Numbered from the stretch's first letter, positions 1 to 9,210 are shown. The stretch: 64,000 bases of DNA from Microbulbifer guangxiensis (GCF_021729075.1 NZ_JAJSAQ010000001.1:1-64000); one strand, 5' to 3'. Notes: generated from the letters alone by a model not told the origin. Program-made: numbers and translations.

Positions 1-61
1 ATGCAATGGTAAGAGACGGCACTTACTGGGGAGAGCGGGACGTCAAACTAGCAGCTTGACA

Positions 62-472
62 TCACAGTCGCTTGTTATGGCTCTCTGTGACGATGTATAT
101 AACAATTTGAGATGCAACAACCATAAGCTGAACTATGACCTCCCCTTCCGCGACTGTGTTACAAAATGAATACTGCCGACCATCAACATAGCGGCCTTGG
201 TTATACAGATCCCAGACCCACAGCACTTCGCGCTCCAAAGCAAAACTCCATGGCTCCATATCCTTAACCGAAACCGCTATGCAAGCATCCTCTGGCGGCA
301 TACTTTTGATAGCAATTTCGTCCGTTTCCGGGATAGCCTCATGAAAGATACGGCCATTTTCGAATATGAGCTCCAAAGAAATTAGCATATTTGTAATGCC
401 ATCACCTTCTATAAAATGTCCAATAACATCTTTAAGGCTTCCGAATTCATTACATATAGTTTTAGGTTCCAT
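62..472 (-). CDS. Hypothetical protein, 136 aa
   Basis: I do not recognise this family with confidence. It is a soluble, acidic protein of 136 residues with no signal peptide or membrane segment. An aromatic stretch near residues 73-103 (LEREVLWVWDLYNQGRY) is the most distinctive part. Small single-domain acidic proteins like this often turn out to be immunity or accessory proteins in polymorphic toxin neighbourhoods, but no toxin gene is visible here, so that is only a guess. The ATG start and TGA stop give a clean frame. The local base composition is more AT-rich than acnB downstream, which hints at acquired DNA. Confidence 0.6.
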   Translation of the reverse strand: MEPKTICNEFGSLKDVIGHFIEGDGITNMLISLELIFENGRIFHEAIPETDEIAIKSMPPEDACIAVSVKDMEPWSFALEREVLWVWDLYNQGRYVDGRQYSFCNTVAEGEVIVQLMVVASQIVIYIVTESHNKRL

Positions 473-861
473 CAGCTAGAGCCATAACAGTTTTATCGTG
501 ATCGTCAGGACGACTATCCCAGCGGCGCATATCGCAAAATAGATTTCCCGCCAGAGTGCGCCCAACCCCTTGATTCGTTAAGCCATTGTGAGATTACAGC
601 GGCTTACAGTGCTGGTCCAAATGGTCTTGACGACCACTATCCCAAGATGGAGCCTCTAAGCTAACCGATTGACATTGAATCGCTTTTCGCGGGTTCTGAT
701 GGTCCCTGTGGAAATTGTGATCGTGATGATGGTAATTTCAGTGCGGTCCCGGTCATTTCATGATTTCTGGCAATAAGAACTCTATTTGGCCGACGGTGCA
801 AATGCGTCATGAACCTGTACCAACTCCATGGCACGAGTTCGTTACTTTTATGCTTTTTTAA
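473..861. other. Intergenic stretch without a convincing gene
   Basis: This ~390-base stretch between the hypothetical gene and acnB holds no frame I would call a gene. On the minus strand, 476-565 could encode a 29-residue hydrophobic peptide from a TTG, which looks like the tail of a decayed membrane gene. No RNA gene or mobile element is recognised. Confidence 0.4.
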
Positions 862-897
862 AGCAAAAAAAAGCCCTGCCGGTAAGGGCAGGGCTTT
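862..897 (-). terminator. Rho-independent terminator of acnB
   Basis: An 11-bp perfect stem (AAAGCCCTGCC at 870-880 against 887-897) with a 6-base loop is followed on the minus strand by a T-rich tract (complement of 862-870). It lies about 20 bases after the acnB stop codon, as expected for its terminator. Confidence 0.9.
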
Positions 898-918
898 CGT
901 TTCAGCTCAGGCTGGCGC

Positions 919-3534
919 TTAAATGCTCACTTCCTGAATCTCGGTCGCGGCGATCCGTCGGCCTTCTTCAGCGGACTTCTGGAACTCCTCGATCTGGTCG
1001 AAATTCATGTAGCGGTAGATCTCTGCCGCCATGGAGTTGATGTTTTTCGCGTACTCCTGGTACTCCTCCGGCGTGGGCAGTTTGCCGAGGATGGCGCCCA
1101 CGGAAGCCAGCTCCGCAGAGGTCAGGTACACATTGGCACCGTCGCCCAGGCGGTTGGGGAAGTTGCGGGTGGAGGTGGACAGCACGGTGCTGTTCGGGGC
1201 CACGCGCGCCTGGTTACCCATACACAGGGAGCAGCCGGGCATTTCGGTGCGGGCACCGGCACGGCCGTAGATGTTGTAGTAACCCTCTTCCATCAGCTGG
1301 TGCTCGTCCATCTTGGTGGGCGGGGCGATCCACATGCGGGTCGGAACGCTGCCTTTCACCTGCTCCAGCAGTTTACCGGCGGCACGGAAGTGACCGATGT
1401 TGGTCATGCAAGAACCCAGGAACACCTCGTCCACCTTGTCGCCAGCCACTTCGGACAGCAGGCGGGCGTCGTCCGGGTCGTTCGGGGCGCAGACGATCGG
1501 CTCCTTGATATCGGCCAGGTCGATCTCGATCACCTCGGTGTACTCGGCGTCGGCATCGGCTTCCATCAGCTCCGGGTTGGCCAGCCACTCTTCCATGGCG
1601 CGCGCGCGACGTTCCAGGGTGCGCTTGGAGCCGTAACCCTCGGCGATCATCCAGCGCAGCAGGGTGATGTTGGAGCGCAGGTATTCGGCGATGGTCTCTT
1701 CAGACAGCTTGATGGTACAACCGGCAGCGGAGCGCTCGGCGGAGGCGTCGGACAGCTCGAACGCCTGCTCGACGGTCAGGTTGTCCAGGCCTTCGATCTC
1801 GAGAATGCGTCCAGAGAAGATGTTCTTCTTGCCTTTCTTCTCGACGGTCAGCAGGCCCTTCTGGATCGCGTAGTACGGGATCGCATGGACCAGGTCGCGC
1901 AGGGTGATGCCCGGCTGCATTTCGCCCTTGAAGCGCACCAGCACGGATTCCGGCATATCCAGCGGCATGACGCCGGTAGCTGCGGCAAACGCAACCAGGC
2001 CGGAGCCGGCCGGGAAGGAGATGCCCATCGGGAAGCGGGTGTGGGAGTCACCACCGGTGCCCACGGTGTCCGGCAGCAGCATGCGATTCAGCCAGCTGTG
2101 GATGATGCCGTCCGCCGGGCGCAGGGAAACGCCGCCGCGGTTCATGATGAAGTCCGGCAGTTTGTGCTGGGTGTCGATGTCCACCGGCTTCGGGTAAGCG
2201 GCGGTGTGACAGAAGGACTGCATCACCAGGTCAGCCTGGAAGCCGAGGCAGGCGAGGTCTTTCAGCTCGTCGCGGGTCATCGGACCAGTGGTGTCCTGCG
2301 AGCCAACGGTGGTCATCTTCGGCTCGCAGTAGGTGCCCGGGCGTACGCCCTCCATTCCGCAGGCCTTGCCGACCATCTTCTGGGCCAGGGTGTAACCCTT
2401 GCCGGTGTCATTCGGCTGTTCCGGCTTGCGGAACATGTCGGTGGGCTCCAGGCCAAGGGATTCGCGGGCCTTGTTGGTGAGGCCGCGGCCGACGATCAGG
2501 TTGATACGGCCACCAGCCTGGACTTCGTCCAGCAGCACCTCGGAGCGCAGTTCAAACTCGGACAGAACCTTGCCGTCTTCGGACAGGATCTTGCCATCGT
2601 AGGGGCGGATCTCGATGATGTCGCCCATGTTCAGGTCATCGACCGGGGCTTCAAAGACCAGTGCGCCGGCGTCTTCCATGGTGTTGTAGAAGATCGGTGC
2701 CACTTTGCCGCCGATACAGATACCACCGCCTTTCTTGTTCGGTACGCCCGGCATGTCTTCGCCGAAGTACCACAGTACGGAGTTGGTGGCGGATTTACGG
2801 GAAGAACCGGTACCAACCACGTCACCGACGAAGGCAACCGGCAGGCCCTTGGCCTTCACTTCTTCGATCTGCTTCAGCGGGCCGGTAACGCCGGGCTCTT
2901 CCGGCTCCAGGCCGTCGCGCTTCATCTTGTACATGGCCAGCGCGTGCAGGGGGATGTCCGGGCGGGACCAGGCATCCGGGGCAGGGGAGAGGTCGTCGGT
3001 GTTGGTTTCGCCGGTGACTTTGAACACGGCAACCTTGATGCTCTCGGGCACTTTCTTGCGCTTGGTGAACCACTCGGCCTCGGCCCAGGATTCGATCACG
3101 GCCTTGGCGTGCTCGTTGCCGGCCTTGGCTTTCTCTTCCACATCGTGGAAAGCATCGAACATCAGCAGGGTGCCTTTCAGCTGTTCGGCAGCCAGTTCAG
3201 CCAGCTTGCTGTCATCCAGCAGGTCGACGAGGGTGGCGATGTTGTAGCCGCCCAGCATCATGCCCAGCAGTTTGGTGGCGTGTTCGCGGTCGATCAGCGG
3301 GCTCTCGGCCTCGCCCTTGACGATGGCGGACAGGAAGCCGGCCTTGACGTAGGCAGCTTCGTCCACACCCGGCGGTACGCGGTGGGTCAGCAGTTCCACC
3401 AGTTCCTGTTCTTCGCCGGCGGGGGGATTCTTCAGGAGCTCTACCAGCCCGGCCACTTGTTCGGCATCTAGAGGCTTGGGTGGAATACCCTGTTCGGCGC
3501 GTTCTGCGACGTGTTTGCGATAGGCTTCAAGCAC
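919..3534 (-). CDS. acnB: Aconitate hydratase B
   Basis: Cytosolic [4Fe-4S] enzyme of the TCA and glyoxylate cycles that interconverts citrate and isocitrate; AcnB is also known as a 2-methylisocitrate dehydratase. The N-terminal HEAT-like region ([20 protein letters not shown]), the swivel segment ([20 protein letters not shown]) and the C-terminal cluster-binding cysteines ([10 protein letters not shown] and [12 protein letters not shown]) are all visible. I place the start at the GTG at 3534 (VLEAYRKHV), which gives 871 residues, close to the ~865 of E. coli AcnB, and has AGAGGGA seven bases upstream. An ATG 17 codons earlier would add a tail not normal for the family. It is monocistronic, with a promoter at 3643-3671 and a terminator at 862-897. 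Confidence 0.97.
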   Translation of the reverse strand: MLEAYRKHVAERAEQGIPPKPLDAEQVAGLVELLKNPPAGEEQELVELLTHRVPPGVDEAAYVKAGFLSAIVKGEAESPLIDREHATKLLGMMLGGYNIATLVDLLDDSKLAELAAEQLKGTLLMFDAFHDVEEKAKAGNEHAKAVIESWAEAEWFTKRKKVPESIKVAVFKVTGETNTDDLSPAPDAWSRPDIPLHALAMYKMKRDGLEPEEPGVTGPLKQIEEVKAKGLPVAFVGDVVGTGSSRKSATNSVLWYFGEDMPGVPNKKGGGICIGGKVAPIFYNTMEDAGALVFEAPVDDLNMGDIIEIRPYDGKILSEDGKVLSEFELRSEVLLDEVQAGGRINLIVGRGLTNKARESLGLEPTDMFRKPEQPNDTGKGYTLAQKMVGKACGMEGVRPGTYCEPKMTTVGSQDTTGPMTRDELKDLACLGFQADLVMQSFCHTAAYPKPVDIDTQHKLPDFIMNRGGVSLRPADGIIHSWLNRMLLPDTVGTGGDSHTRFPMGISFPAGSGLVAFAAATGVMPLDMPESVLVRFKGEMQPGITLRDLVHAIPYYAIQKGLLTVEKKGKKNIFSGRILEIEGLDNLTVEQAFELSDASAERSAAGCTIKLSEETIAEYLRSNITLLRWMIAEGYGSKRTLERRARAMEEWLANPELMEADADAEYTEVIEIDLADIKEPIVCAPNDPDDARLLSEVAGDKVDEVFLGSCMTNIGHFRAAGKLLEQVKGSVPTRMWIAPPTKMDEHQLMEEGYYNIYGRAGARTEMPGCSLCMGNQARVAPNSTVLSTSTRNFPNRLGDGANVYLTSAELASVGAILGKLPTPEEYQEYAKNINSMAAEIYRYMNFDQIEEFQKSAEEGRRIAATEIQEVSI

Positions 3535-3642
3535 GGATAAGTCCCTCTTAGTATGTGGGGTGTAACCAACAGCTGGCGAAGTCACAGCCGGTTTTGCCGG
3601 CCAAACTTTTTTCCGTTTGTGGCCGCTGGAGGCGGGTGGCGA

Positions 3643-3671
3643 ATTCTACAATAAAGGCCTAATGCTGTTAA
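3643..3671 (-). promoter_or_regulatory. Sigma-70-type promoter of acnB
   Basis: On the minus strand a -35 box TTAACA (3666-3671) is separated by exactly 17 bases from a -10 box TAGAAT (3643-3648), about 110 bases upstream of the acnB GTG. Seen by eye only; no transcript evidence. Confidence 0.6.
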
Positions 3672-3839
3672 GTTTATTGAAAAATCAATAACTTACGCGA
3701 ATTGCCATTATTCGCCCGGTGAATTTTGGTCGAAAAACAGGCGCGGGCCTTTCCTTCAGAATGCAAACAAAATAGTCTAGCGCGCAACGGTTCCACACCG
3801 GTTTGCGGTTTCCCTGGCTGTCTCACAATTGGTCGCTTG

Positions 3840-4295
3840 ATGTACAAGAAAGTCCGAACTCCCTGTATTGGCGTCTGCTCGACCGGCATCGGCGACGATG
3901 TTTGCCGCGGTTGCAAGCGGTTTGCCCATGAGGTGATCGACTGGAACGCCTACAGTGAGGATCAGCGCCGGATCATCGCCGAGCGTCGCGAGAGCTACCT
4001 GGCCAATGCCGTGCGCAGCCAGCTGGAGATTGTCGACCGCGACCTGCTGCTGGCCCAGCTGCGACACCAGCAGATTCGCTTTGACGAAGAGCAGAATCCC
4101 TACTGCTGGGTGTTTGAACTTTTGCGGGCCGGGGCCAGCCAGATCGAAAACACCCTCGACTATGGCTTGCGGCCCACCGCCCAGGCGCGCGGCGTCCCAC
4201 TGGTGGAACTGCGGCGGCGCATCGACGAGGATTTCTACGGGCTGTCCGTGGCCTACTACCTGCGTTACGTGGCGCCCGGGTTGCGACGGGCGTGA
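3840..4295 (+). CDS. DUF1289-domain protein with C-terminal extension
   Basis: The first ~35 residues match the DUF1289 pattern: TPCIGVC, then CRGCKR and a following IDW, so four cysteines that could bind zinc or an Fe-S cluster. Stand-alone DUF1289 proteins are usually only about 60-80 residues. This one has 151, with a helical C-terminal part (ESYLANAVRSQLEIVDRDLL and onward) of unknown function. I chose the ATG at 3840 because the cysteine motif begins a few residues later. It is transcribed divergently from acnB and lies 56 bases ahead of the lipid kinase gene, possibly cotranscribed with it. Function is not known. Confidence 0.8.
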   Translation: MYKKVRTPCIGVCSTGIGDDVCRGCKRFAHEVIDWNAYSEDQRRIIAERRESYLANAVRSQLEIVDRDLLLAQLRHQQIRFDEEQNPYCWVFELLRAGASQIENTLDYGLRPTAQARGVPLVELRRRIDEDFYGLSVAYYLRYVAPGLRRA

Positions 4296-4351
4296 CCCAA
4301 GTCAGGGTCACACCCTGATGTGAGTTCTGGAGGCGATTCAAGCGAGGGACC

Positions 4352-5290
4352 GTGACCAACCAAGCTGAAAGCACTGTCCGCCGGGCCCTGCTGCTGGTGA
4401 ACCCCGACAGTCGCCATGGCGCCGGGGCAGACCTTGATCGGGGGATGGATTCCCTCAGGGCTGCGGGCATGGAAGTGGAGCTGCTGGAATCTTCCGGCGC
4501 AGGCGCCGCTCGCCAGGCCATCCGTGATCGCCGCGAACATCTGGACCTGGTCATCCTGGCCGGTGGGGACGGCACCATCAGTTCCGTCGCCGGCACTCTG
4601 CTCGACTGCGAGCTCCCCTTCGCCATTCTGCCCCTCGGTACCGCCAATGACCTGGCGCGCTCCCTCGGCATCGAGGCTGATCTTCCCCGCGCATTCGAGT
4701 TGATCAGGGCTGGCCACCGCGAGCGCATCGATCTTGCCGAGGTCAACGGCCATTATTTTTTCAATGCTGCCAACCTGGGCCTCGGTACTAAGGTCACCGA
4801 AGAACTGGAGGATGAGGCCAAGGCTCGGCTGGGTGTGTTCGCCTACCTGAAAGCCGTCATCGCCGCGCTGACCCGCGCGGAGCAATTCAGGGTGGAGGCG
4901 GAGCTTGATGGAGAGTGCCATCGTTTTCGTTCCATCCAAGTGGCTGTGGGCAATGGCCGCTTCTATGGTGGCGGCAATGTGGTGGAGCGCGAGGCCCGTA
5001 TCAATGACGGCAGGTTGTCACTCTACAGTCTGCGGCCCCAGCGCCTGTGGGAATTGCTCTCGCTGGCTCCGCTGCTGCGGCATGGCGAGCATCGGTTGGC
5101 GCGGCGCGTTTTCAATGCTGCCGGGCGGGAGATCCTTATCCGTACCCGGCCAACGGGCATGGCCGTACACGCCGATGGTGAGCCGGTGACGGAAACTCCG
5201 GCTATGTTCAAAGTCATTCCCGCTGCGCTGGAGGCCATCGTGCCCGCCGGCGCGCGGGTTCTGCAGGATCGGGAGAGCCGACAGTCATGA
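4352..5290 (+). CDS. YegS/diacylglycerol-kinase-family lipid kinase
   Basis: A 312-residue protein of the DAGK/YegS/BmrU family, which phosphorylates a lipid hydroxyl with ATP. The nucleotide-binding signature GGDGT is at about residues 71-75, followed by the conserved LPLGTANDLAR segment. The C-terminal beta-sandwich region with VGNGRFYGGG and HADGEP is also typical. The start is a GTG with a purine-rich GCGAGGGA just upstream. Its last codons overlap the ATG of the DUF2383 gene (ATGA), so the two are translationally coupled. The true lipid substrate cannot be told from sequence. Confidence 0.9.
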   Translation: MTNQAESTVRRALLLVNPDSRHGAGADLDRGMDSLRAAGMEVELLESSGAGAARQAIRDRREHLDLVILAGGDGTISSVAGTLLDCELPFAILPLGTANDLARSLGIEADLPRAFELIRAGHRERIDLAEVNGHYFFNAANLGLGTKVTEELEDEAKARLGVFAYLKAVIAALTRAEQFRVEAELDGECHRFRSIQVAVGNGRFYGGGNVVEREARINDGRLSLYSLRPQRLWELLSLAPLLRHGEHRLARRVFNAAGREILIRTRPTGMAVHADGEPVTETPAMFKVIPAALEAIVPAGARVLQDRESRQS

Positions 5291-5727
5291 GTATTATCCG
5301 CAACGATACGCAGGTGGCACTGAATGACCTGCACGTGGCCCTGAAACATAGCGCCGATCATTACCGTGAAGCGGGGGAATTCCTCCAGGACGGGGAGGTG
5401 AGCGCGTTCTGCGAGCAAGCGGCAGCCGATCGCGACCAGTTGGCCGGGCTCGTCGAGCAGGTAATTCGAGAGAGCGGCCAGCTGCCATCGGTGCCGGACC
5501 AGGACAGGGAAACCGGGGAGCAGTTACTGGAGCGCCTGGAAAGCCTGTTTTCCGCCGACGAGACCCGGGAGGTCCTGCAGAACCGCCTCGATATCGAGCA
5601 GCAGCTGCTGGCTACCCTGGACGAGCCAGAAATGGCTGCACTGGATAAGCAGCACGCTGAGCTGAAGGCACGCTGCCGGAACAGTGTTACTGAGGCGATA
5701 CGCTCGCTGAAACAGCGTATCGGCTGA
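5287..5727 (+). CDS. DUF2383 (PA2169-like) ferritin-like protein
   Basis: A 146-residue all-helical protein resembling the DUF2383/PA2169 family of ferritin-like four-helix bundles. The N-terminal helix (LNDLHVALKHSADHYREAGE) with its spaced His/Glu/Tyr residues is the best match. No signal peptide or membrane segment. Family members are often linked to stress responses, but the biochemical role is unknown. It overlaps the lipid kinase by four bases, so the pair is one transcription unit. It converges with the Tus-like gene, 40 bases away. Confidence 0.75.
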   Translation: MSIIRNDTQVALNDLHVALKHSADHYREAGEFLQDGEVSAFCEQAAADRDQLAGLVEQVIRESGQLPSVPDQDRETGEQLLERLESLFSADETREVLQNRLDIEQQLLATLDEPEMAALDKQHAELKARCRNSVTEAIRSLKQRIG

Positions 5728-5767
5728 TCCTCGTCCGTGCAGTGGTCTCCGGGGTTTCTAAACGGAG

Positions 5768-6712
5768 TTATTCCCCGTGTCGCAAGTGCACCCGTAGCGC
5801 TGGCAGGAAGGGGGCACGATCCAGTGACAGGTCGCGCCTCTGGCGACGGCGCCCTTCGGGTGGTTCATGGCCCACCCTCGAATACTCAGGCAATTGCCGG
5901 CTTTCATCACTGACCACCAGCACCGGCATGGCTGCATAGCCCACCTGGTGGTAGCGCTCCCCCTCGTCCCCTCGGAATATTTCTGCCACCTGTAGGTTCG
6001 GGCGGCTCTGCACCTGCACCTGGCGCAGATTGTCGTGCTGGTTCCTGTGCAGGCCCGCCAGCAACTGGCGCTGGTACTGGATGCCGGGATCGACGCCCTG
6101 TGGATCCATCTGTACCAGCCTGCGTTCACACCAATCGACGCTCACCTTGCGGATCGACTTGCGCGCCTTGATCCAGCTGACCGCGAGGGCGTCGGGGCGC
6201 TCGGGGCAGAGCAGGATCTGGCGGTAGCACTGGCGCAGGTGAAGGCGCGGAGAACCGGCCTCGGCAAACAGGTCCCGCAGTCGCCGGTCCTGTTCGTGCG
6301 CGGGGCGCTTTTTCAGTGACTCGCGGAAAGCTTTCACGGCGCGGGCAAAGTTCAGCTTGGTCTCATTCAGGTGCGTGGCGAGGTCGATAGTTGCCGCCGG
6401 CACGCACAACAGGCCGGGTATCTGCAGCGTGTTGCGCGCGTCACTGCCCGCACCCTCGCCGTAGCTGAGACTTGAGAAGAGGGCGCCAGCCAGCGCAAAT
6501 GGTCGCTCGAAGCTGCCCTCCAGTTGAAGGGCGGCATGGCGGGCAAACGACGGCTGCAGCAGGTAGTGCTCATAGGCGCGCCCGTCCTGTTCCAGTTGAG
6601 CGAGACTCCTGCGCAGGCTTTCAGCCGCACTGTGCAGATCCTGCAGAAGCGGCGGGATGCGTCGCGCCGCTTCTGCAGGCGGTACAGGGTTGTTCTCTTT
6701 TGGTTCAACCAT
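5768..6712 (-). CDS. tus: Tus-family replication-terminus-binding protein
   Basis: Tus binds Ter sites and stops replication forks arriving from one side. This 314-residue protein is close to the E. coli Tus length (309) and, by recalled alignment, shares landmarks in the same order: an IPGLLC segment (residues ~98-103; RLPGVLC in E. coli), then H..ET.LNFARAVKAF, a YRQILL...W segment, the RPNLQVAEIFRGD strand (KVQPIARVWYKGD in E. coli) and a C-terminal LPALRVHL (IPRLHLYV). The His/Phe/Gly pocket known as the fork lock in E. coli (F140, H144, G149) is not obviously conserved here. It is transcribed alone, divergent from the PqqC-like gene. An alternative is another DNA-binding protein of this fold, but the ordered landmarks make Tus the best call. 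Confidence 0.78.
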   Translation of the reverse strand: MVEPKENNPVPPAEAARRIPPLLQDLHSAAESLRRSLAQLEQDGRAYEHYLLQPSFARHAALQLEGSFERPFALAGALFSSLSYGEGAGSDARNTLQIPGLLCVPAATIDLATHLNETKLNFARAVKAFRESLKKRPAHEQDRRLRDLFAEAGSPRLHLRQCYRQILLCPERPDALAVSWIKARKSIRKVSVDWCERRLVQMDPQGVDPGIQYQRQLLAGLHRNQHDNLRQVQVQSRPNLQVAEIFRGDEGERYHQVGYAAMPVLVVSDESRQLPEYSRVGHEPPEGRRRQRRDLSLDRAPFLPALRVHLRHGE

Positions 6713-6891
6713 GTCCTGTCCCTGTCGTCCGATTCAGTCTTTGGCCCAAGGGTAGAATATAACCGATTAATAAGTCGTTATCATATAGGTGAATTCACGA
6801 ATAGTCACGGGCGGTGGTAAGAAAACAGTTGATCAAAGGGGAGGGTGTACCCGACAAACCCCGATACCGGGGCGGGGAGGGTGGCCCTATC
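6713..6891. promoter_or_regulatory. Divergent control region between tus and PqqC-like gene
   Basis: An AT-rich stretch in otherwise GC-rich DNA, containing a perfect 10-bp palindrome GTGAATTCAC at 6789-6798 and an AT-rich core at 6756-6786. In E. coli a Ter site overlaps the tus promoter and gives autoregulation. Here I see no clear match to the E. coli Ter core, so a Ter site is possible but not shown. Confidence 0.35.
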
Positions 6892-7662
6892 ATGGGGCGC
6901 ATGAATCGCTCTGAATTCAAAGAGGGATTATTGCGGGTGATGGAGCGCCGCGTGCACTGGTCCGAGGCTGCCTTTGCCGCCGGGCAGGTGCCGCGGGATC
7001 GGCTGCATATCCTGCTCGAACAGGAATTTGCCAGCCATGTGAAGGATCTGTCCATTTTGCTCGGTCAGGCCTACGTCCAGTGCCCACTCCCCAGGGCGCG
7101 CAAGCTACTGGCAGAAGAACTGTACGAGCAGGATACCGGCGGACTCAGTGGCTCGGATGGCAATGCCGAGCTGTTCCTCGAGCTGGCTGCCGGCCTGGGA
7201 CTCTCCACAGACCGCTTCCGCCACGTGACAATGCTGCCGCAGGCGGCAAGTTTTCATGAGCTTCTCCACGAGGCCTGCAGCCGTCACGGCTGGGAAGTGG
7301 GGGCGGCGGTGACGATGGTGTTCCTCGAGGGCAATGCTTATGCCCGTGCCGGTCTGGAACCGGGAGTTGCCGATGCACCGCGGGTGAGGCCGGTGGATCA
7401 CCCGCTGGTCAGGTTCTACGGCTTGCCCCTGCAGAGCCTGGCCCTGACCCGGGCCCACCACGAACGTGACAAAACCCAGCGCAAGGCGGCCTGGCACCTG
7501 ATGCTGGACTTCGTCGGTGAGGAAGCGCGGCCCCGGGTATTGCAGTGGATGGGGCAGGTGCTGCATGGCTGGCTGCATTATCGTGATGAACTGGCGGTCA
7601 AGATTGGCTTGTTGCCTGCAGGGGCAGCGCCCCAGGCTGGGCACTGGCGGCACTCGGCTTGA
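6892..7662 (+). CDS. PqqC/TENA-like (heme-oxygenase-fold) protein
   Basis: A 256-residue helical protein with features of the TENA/THI-4/PqqC superfamily: EQEFASHVKDL early on, then EELYEQDTGG, and late His/Glu residues (TRAHHERDK). This fold includes PqqC, thiaminase II and non-heme di-iron oxidases. No pqq or thi genes are nearby, so the specific substrate is unknown. I chose the ATG at 6892, which follows GGGAGG at the usual distance; a second ATG lies at 6901, and the longer open frame upstream from 6814 has no similarity to the family. It is followed by miaE on the same strand but with its own promoter-like element between. Confidence 0.75.
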   Translation: MGRMNRSEFKEGLLRVMERRVHWSEAAFAAGQVPRDRLHILLEQEFASHVKDLSILLGQAYVQCPLPRARKLLAEELYEQDTGGLSGSDGNAELFLELAAGLGLSTDRFRHVTMLPQAASFHELLHEACSRHGWEVGAAVTMVFLEGNAYARAGLEPGVADAPRVRPVDHPLVRFYGLPLQSLALTRAHHERDKTQRKAAWHLMLDFVGEEARPRVLQWMGQVLHGWLHYRDELAVKIGLLPAGAAPQAGHWRHSA

Positions 7663-7676
7663 AGGGCGCGGGCGGT

Positions 7677-7682
7677 TATAAT
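7677..7682 (+). promoter_or_regulatory. Possible -10 box upstream of miaE
   Basis: A perfect TATAAT lies 52 bases before the miaE ATG, inside a GC-rich context. No good -35 box stands at the right distance, so this is a weak call. Confidence 0.35.
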
Positions 7683-7734
7683 CCCGCGCCTGTTTTGCCG
7701 ATGTACTGCCGCGCACCAGCGCCGTGAGCCCGTT

Positions 7735-8358
7735 ATGAACCCAGCCGTGCCCGACCTTTCCGCTATTCATGAATTCCTGCTGTGCGCAACCCCGGATGCT
7801 TGGGTAGAAGCGGCACTGGAAGAGCCGGAGCTGATGCTGATCGATCACGCCAATTGCGAGAAGAAGGCGGCCGGCACGGCACTGAATCTTATGTTCCGCT
7901 ATCTCGATGACTTTGAGCTTCTGAACAAGATGTCACGGCTGGCCCGCGAGGAACTGCGTCATTTCGAGCAGGTGCTGGCGATCATGGAAAAACGCGGTAT
8001 CCGCTACCCCCACGTCAGCGCGTCACGCTACGCCGCCGGATTGCGCGAGCAGGTCCGTGGTGCCGAACCGGGCCGCCTGGTGGATACCCTGATCTGCGGG
8101 GCGATCATCGAGGCCCGCTCCTGTGAGCGCTTTGCCCGCATTGCCCCGCACCTCGATGAGGAGCTGCAGAAGTTCTATCTCTCGCTGCTGAAATCGGAGG
8201 CACGACATTTCCGTGATTATCTCGCGCTGGCAGAGAAGGCTGCCGGTGAGGATATTTCTGCGCGGGTGCAGGAATTGCTGGAGGTGGAGCGGGGGCTGGT
8301 GGAAAACCCGGACAGTGAATTCCGTTTCCACAGTGGCGCACCTGAGGCAACCGCTTAG
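7735..8358 (+). CDS. miaE: tRNA-(ms2io6A37) hydroxylase
   Basis: Non-heme di-iron monooxygenase that hydroxylates the isopentenyl group of ms2i6A37 in tRNAs reading UNN codons. This 207-residue protein shows both Glu-x-x-His iron-binding repeats of the family (EELRHFE at about residues 63-69 and SEARHF at about 145-150) plus the supporting glutamates in EKKAAG and EARSCERF. MiaE is found in a limited set of gammaproteobacteria and a few others. The ATG has only a weak ribosome-binding site. The gene converges with the DUF3081 gene downstream. Confidence 0.93.
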   Translation: MNPAVPDLSAIHEFLLCATPDAWVEAALEEPELMLIDHANCEKKAAGTALNLMFRYLDDFELLNKMSRLAREELRHFEQVLAIMEKRGIRYPHVSASRYAAGLREQVRGAEPGRLVDTLICGAIIEARSCERFARIAPHLDEELQKFYLSLLKSEARHFRDYLALAEKAAGEDISARVQELLEVERGLVENPDSEFRFHSGAPEATA

Positions 8359-8394
8359 GAGGTCTTCCGGTTTTCGTGTGCAGGTTTCCGGCGA

Positions 8395-8661
8395 CTAACT
8401 ATCGGACCGGTCGACCTTGGCCAGCAGGTCGACGAAATCCTGCAGTTCCAGCGGGTTGCGGTAATCCACCGAGTATTTGTTGTGAAAGAAGACGGTGAGC
8501 TGCACCCGCCCGTCGCTGATGAATACCGTGTAGCCGTCGAAGTCGGTGCTGCACGTCAGGCCGCGGTAATGCCAGCCGTCATCCCGCTTTTCTCCCTCCC
8601 TGGTGGCCTTGTCGAATACGCGCAGGGCCTGTTTGACGTCAATCTTGTGTTCTTTTTCCAC
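8395..8661 (-). CDS. DUF3081 family protein
   Basis: An 88-residue protein matching the small conserved DUF3081 family of gammaproteobacteria: an N-terminal helix (DVKQALRVFDKAT) followed by a beta-rich part (GWHYRGLTCSTDFDGY, VQLTVFFHNKY). Its function is unknown. The start is a GTG at 8661 with AGGAAA six bases upstream. The gene lies head-to-head with the DUF3429 gene, with 63 bases between. Confidence 0.8.
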   Translation of the reverse strand: MEKEHKIDVKQALRVFDKATREGEKRDDGWHYRGLTCSTDFDGYTVFISDGRVQLTVFFHNKYSVDYRNPLELQDFVDLLAKVDRSDS

Positions 8662-8724
8662 GGATTTTCCTGCTGCTGGGTGCGCTAAGCTTATCTTTCC
8701 CGTCCGCCTGCCAGCTTAGCGCAC

Positions 8725-9210
8725 ATGAAGGATTCCCTCGACACACCACCGCCCACAGAGCCGACCCCGCTTTTTGATGGGCTGGCCTATGCTGGCGTGC
8801 TTCCCTTCGTGCTCGGGCTCTGGTTGCAGTGGCGGGGGGACGCGATTTTTGGCATTGAGGGGCACTTTCTTTTTGCCGCCTACAGTGCCTGCATCCTCAG
8901 TTTTCTCGGCGGTATCTGGTGGGCGGGGGCCCTCAACCGTCCTGACCATCCGCGCCGGCTGTCGCTGGTCCTGCAGAGTAACGGTGTGGCACTGGTCGCC
9001 TGGCTCGGGCTGCTACTGGCATCGAGTGCCTGGGGGCTGGTGCTGCTGGCGTTCGGGTTCGGTTACGTGCGCTGGGAGGAGGCCCGGTTGAACCCCAATG
9101 CCCGCCGGTTACGCAACTACTTCCGCACCCGCAGCCGTGTCAGTTACCTGGTCATCTTCTGTCACCTGCTGATGGTACTGCTGCTGGTGTGGCAGGGTGG
9201 AGGCGACTAG
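8725..9210 (+). CDS. DUF3429 family inner-membrane protein
   Basis: A 161-residue integral membrane protein with about four hydrophobic segments (roughly residues 20-36, 45-66, 81-108 and 137-157). The FLGGIWWAGAL stretch at the end of the second segment and the WEEARL loop are typical of DUF3429. No catalytic motif is known. A ribosome-binding site is not obvious before the ATG. It is followed after 56 bases by the nitroreductase gene. Confidence 0.82.
   Translation: MKDSLDTPPPTEPTPLFDGLAYAGVLPFVLGLWLQWRGDAIFGIEGHFLFAAYSACILSFLGGIWWAGALNRPDHPRRLSLVLQSNGVALVAWLGLLLASSAWGLVLLAFGFGYVRWEEARLNPNARRLRNYFRTRSRVSYLVIFCHLLMVLLLVWQGGGD

Noticed and set aside
476-565. A 29-residue hydrophobic peptide on the minus strand
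   Set aside because: It starts with TTG, its purine run is too close to the start codon, and it has no known family.
1300-3471. A 723-codon open frame antisense to acnB
   Set aside because: It is a shadow of a GC-rich gene: it has no family match, and its biased composition mirrors AcnB codons on the other strand.
6756-6800. A Ter site in the tus upstream region
   Set aside because: Aligned by eye to the E. coli Ter core it matches at too few positions; kept only as a candidate region.
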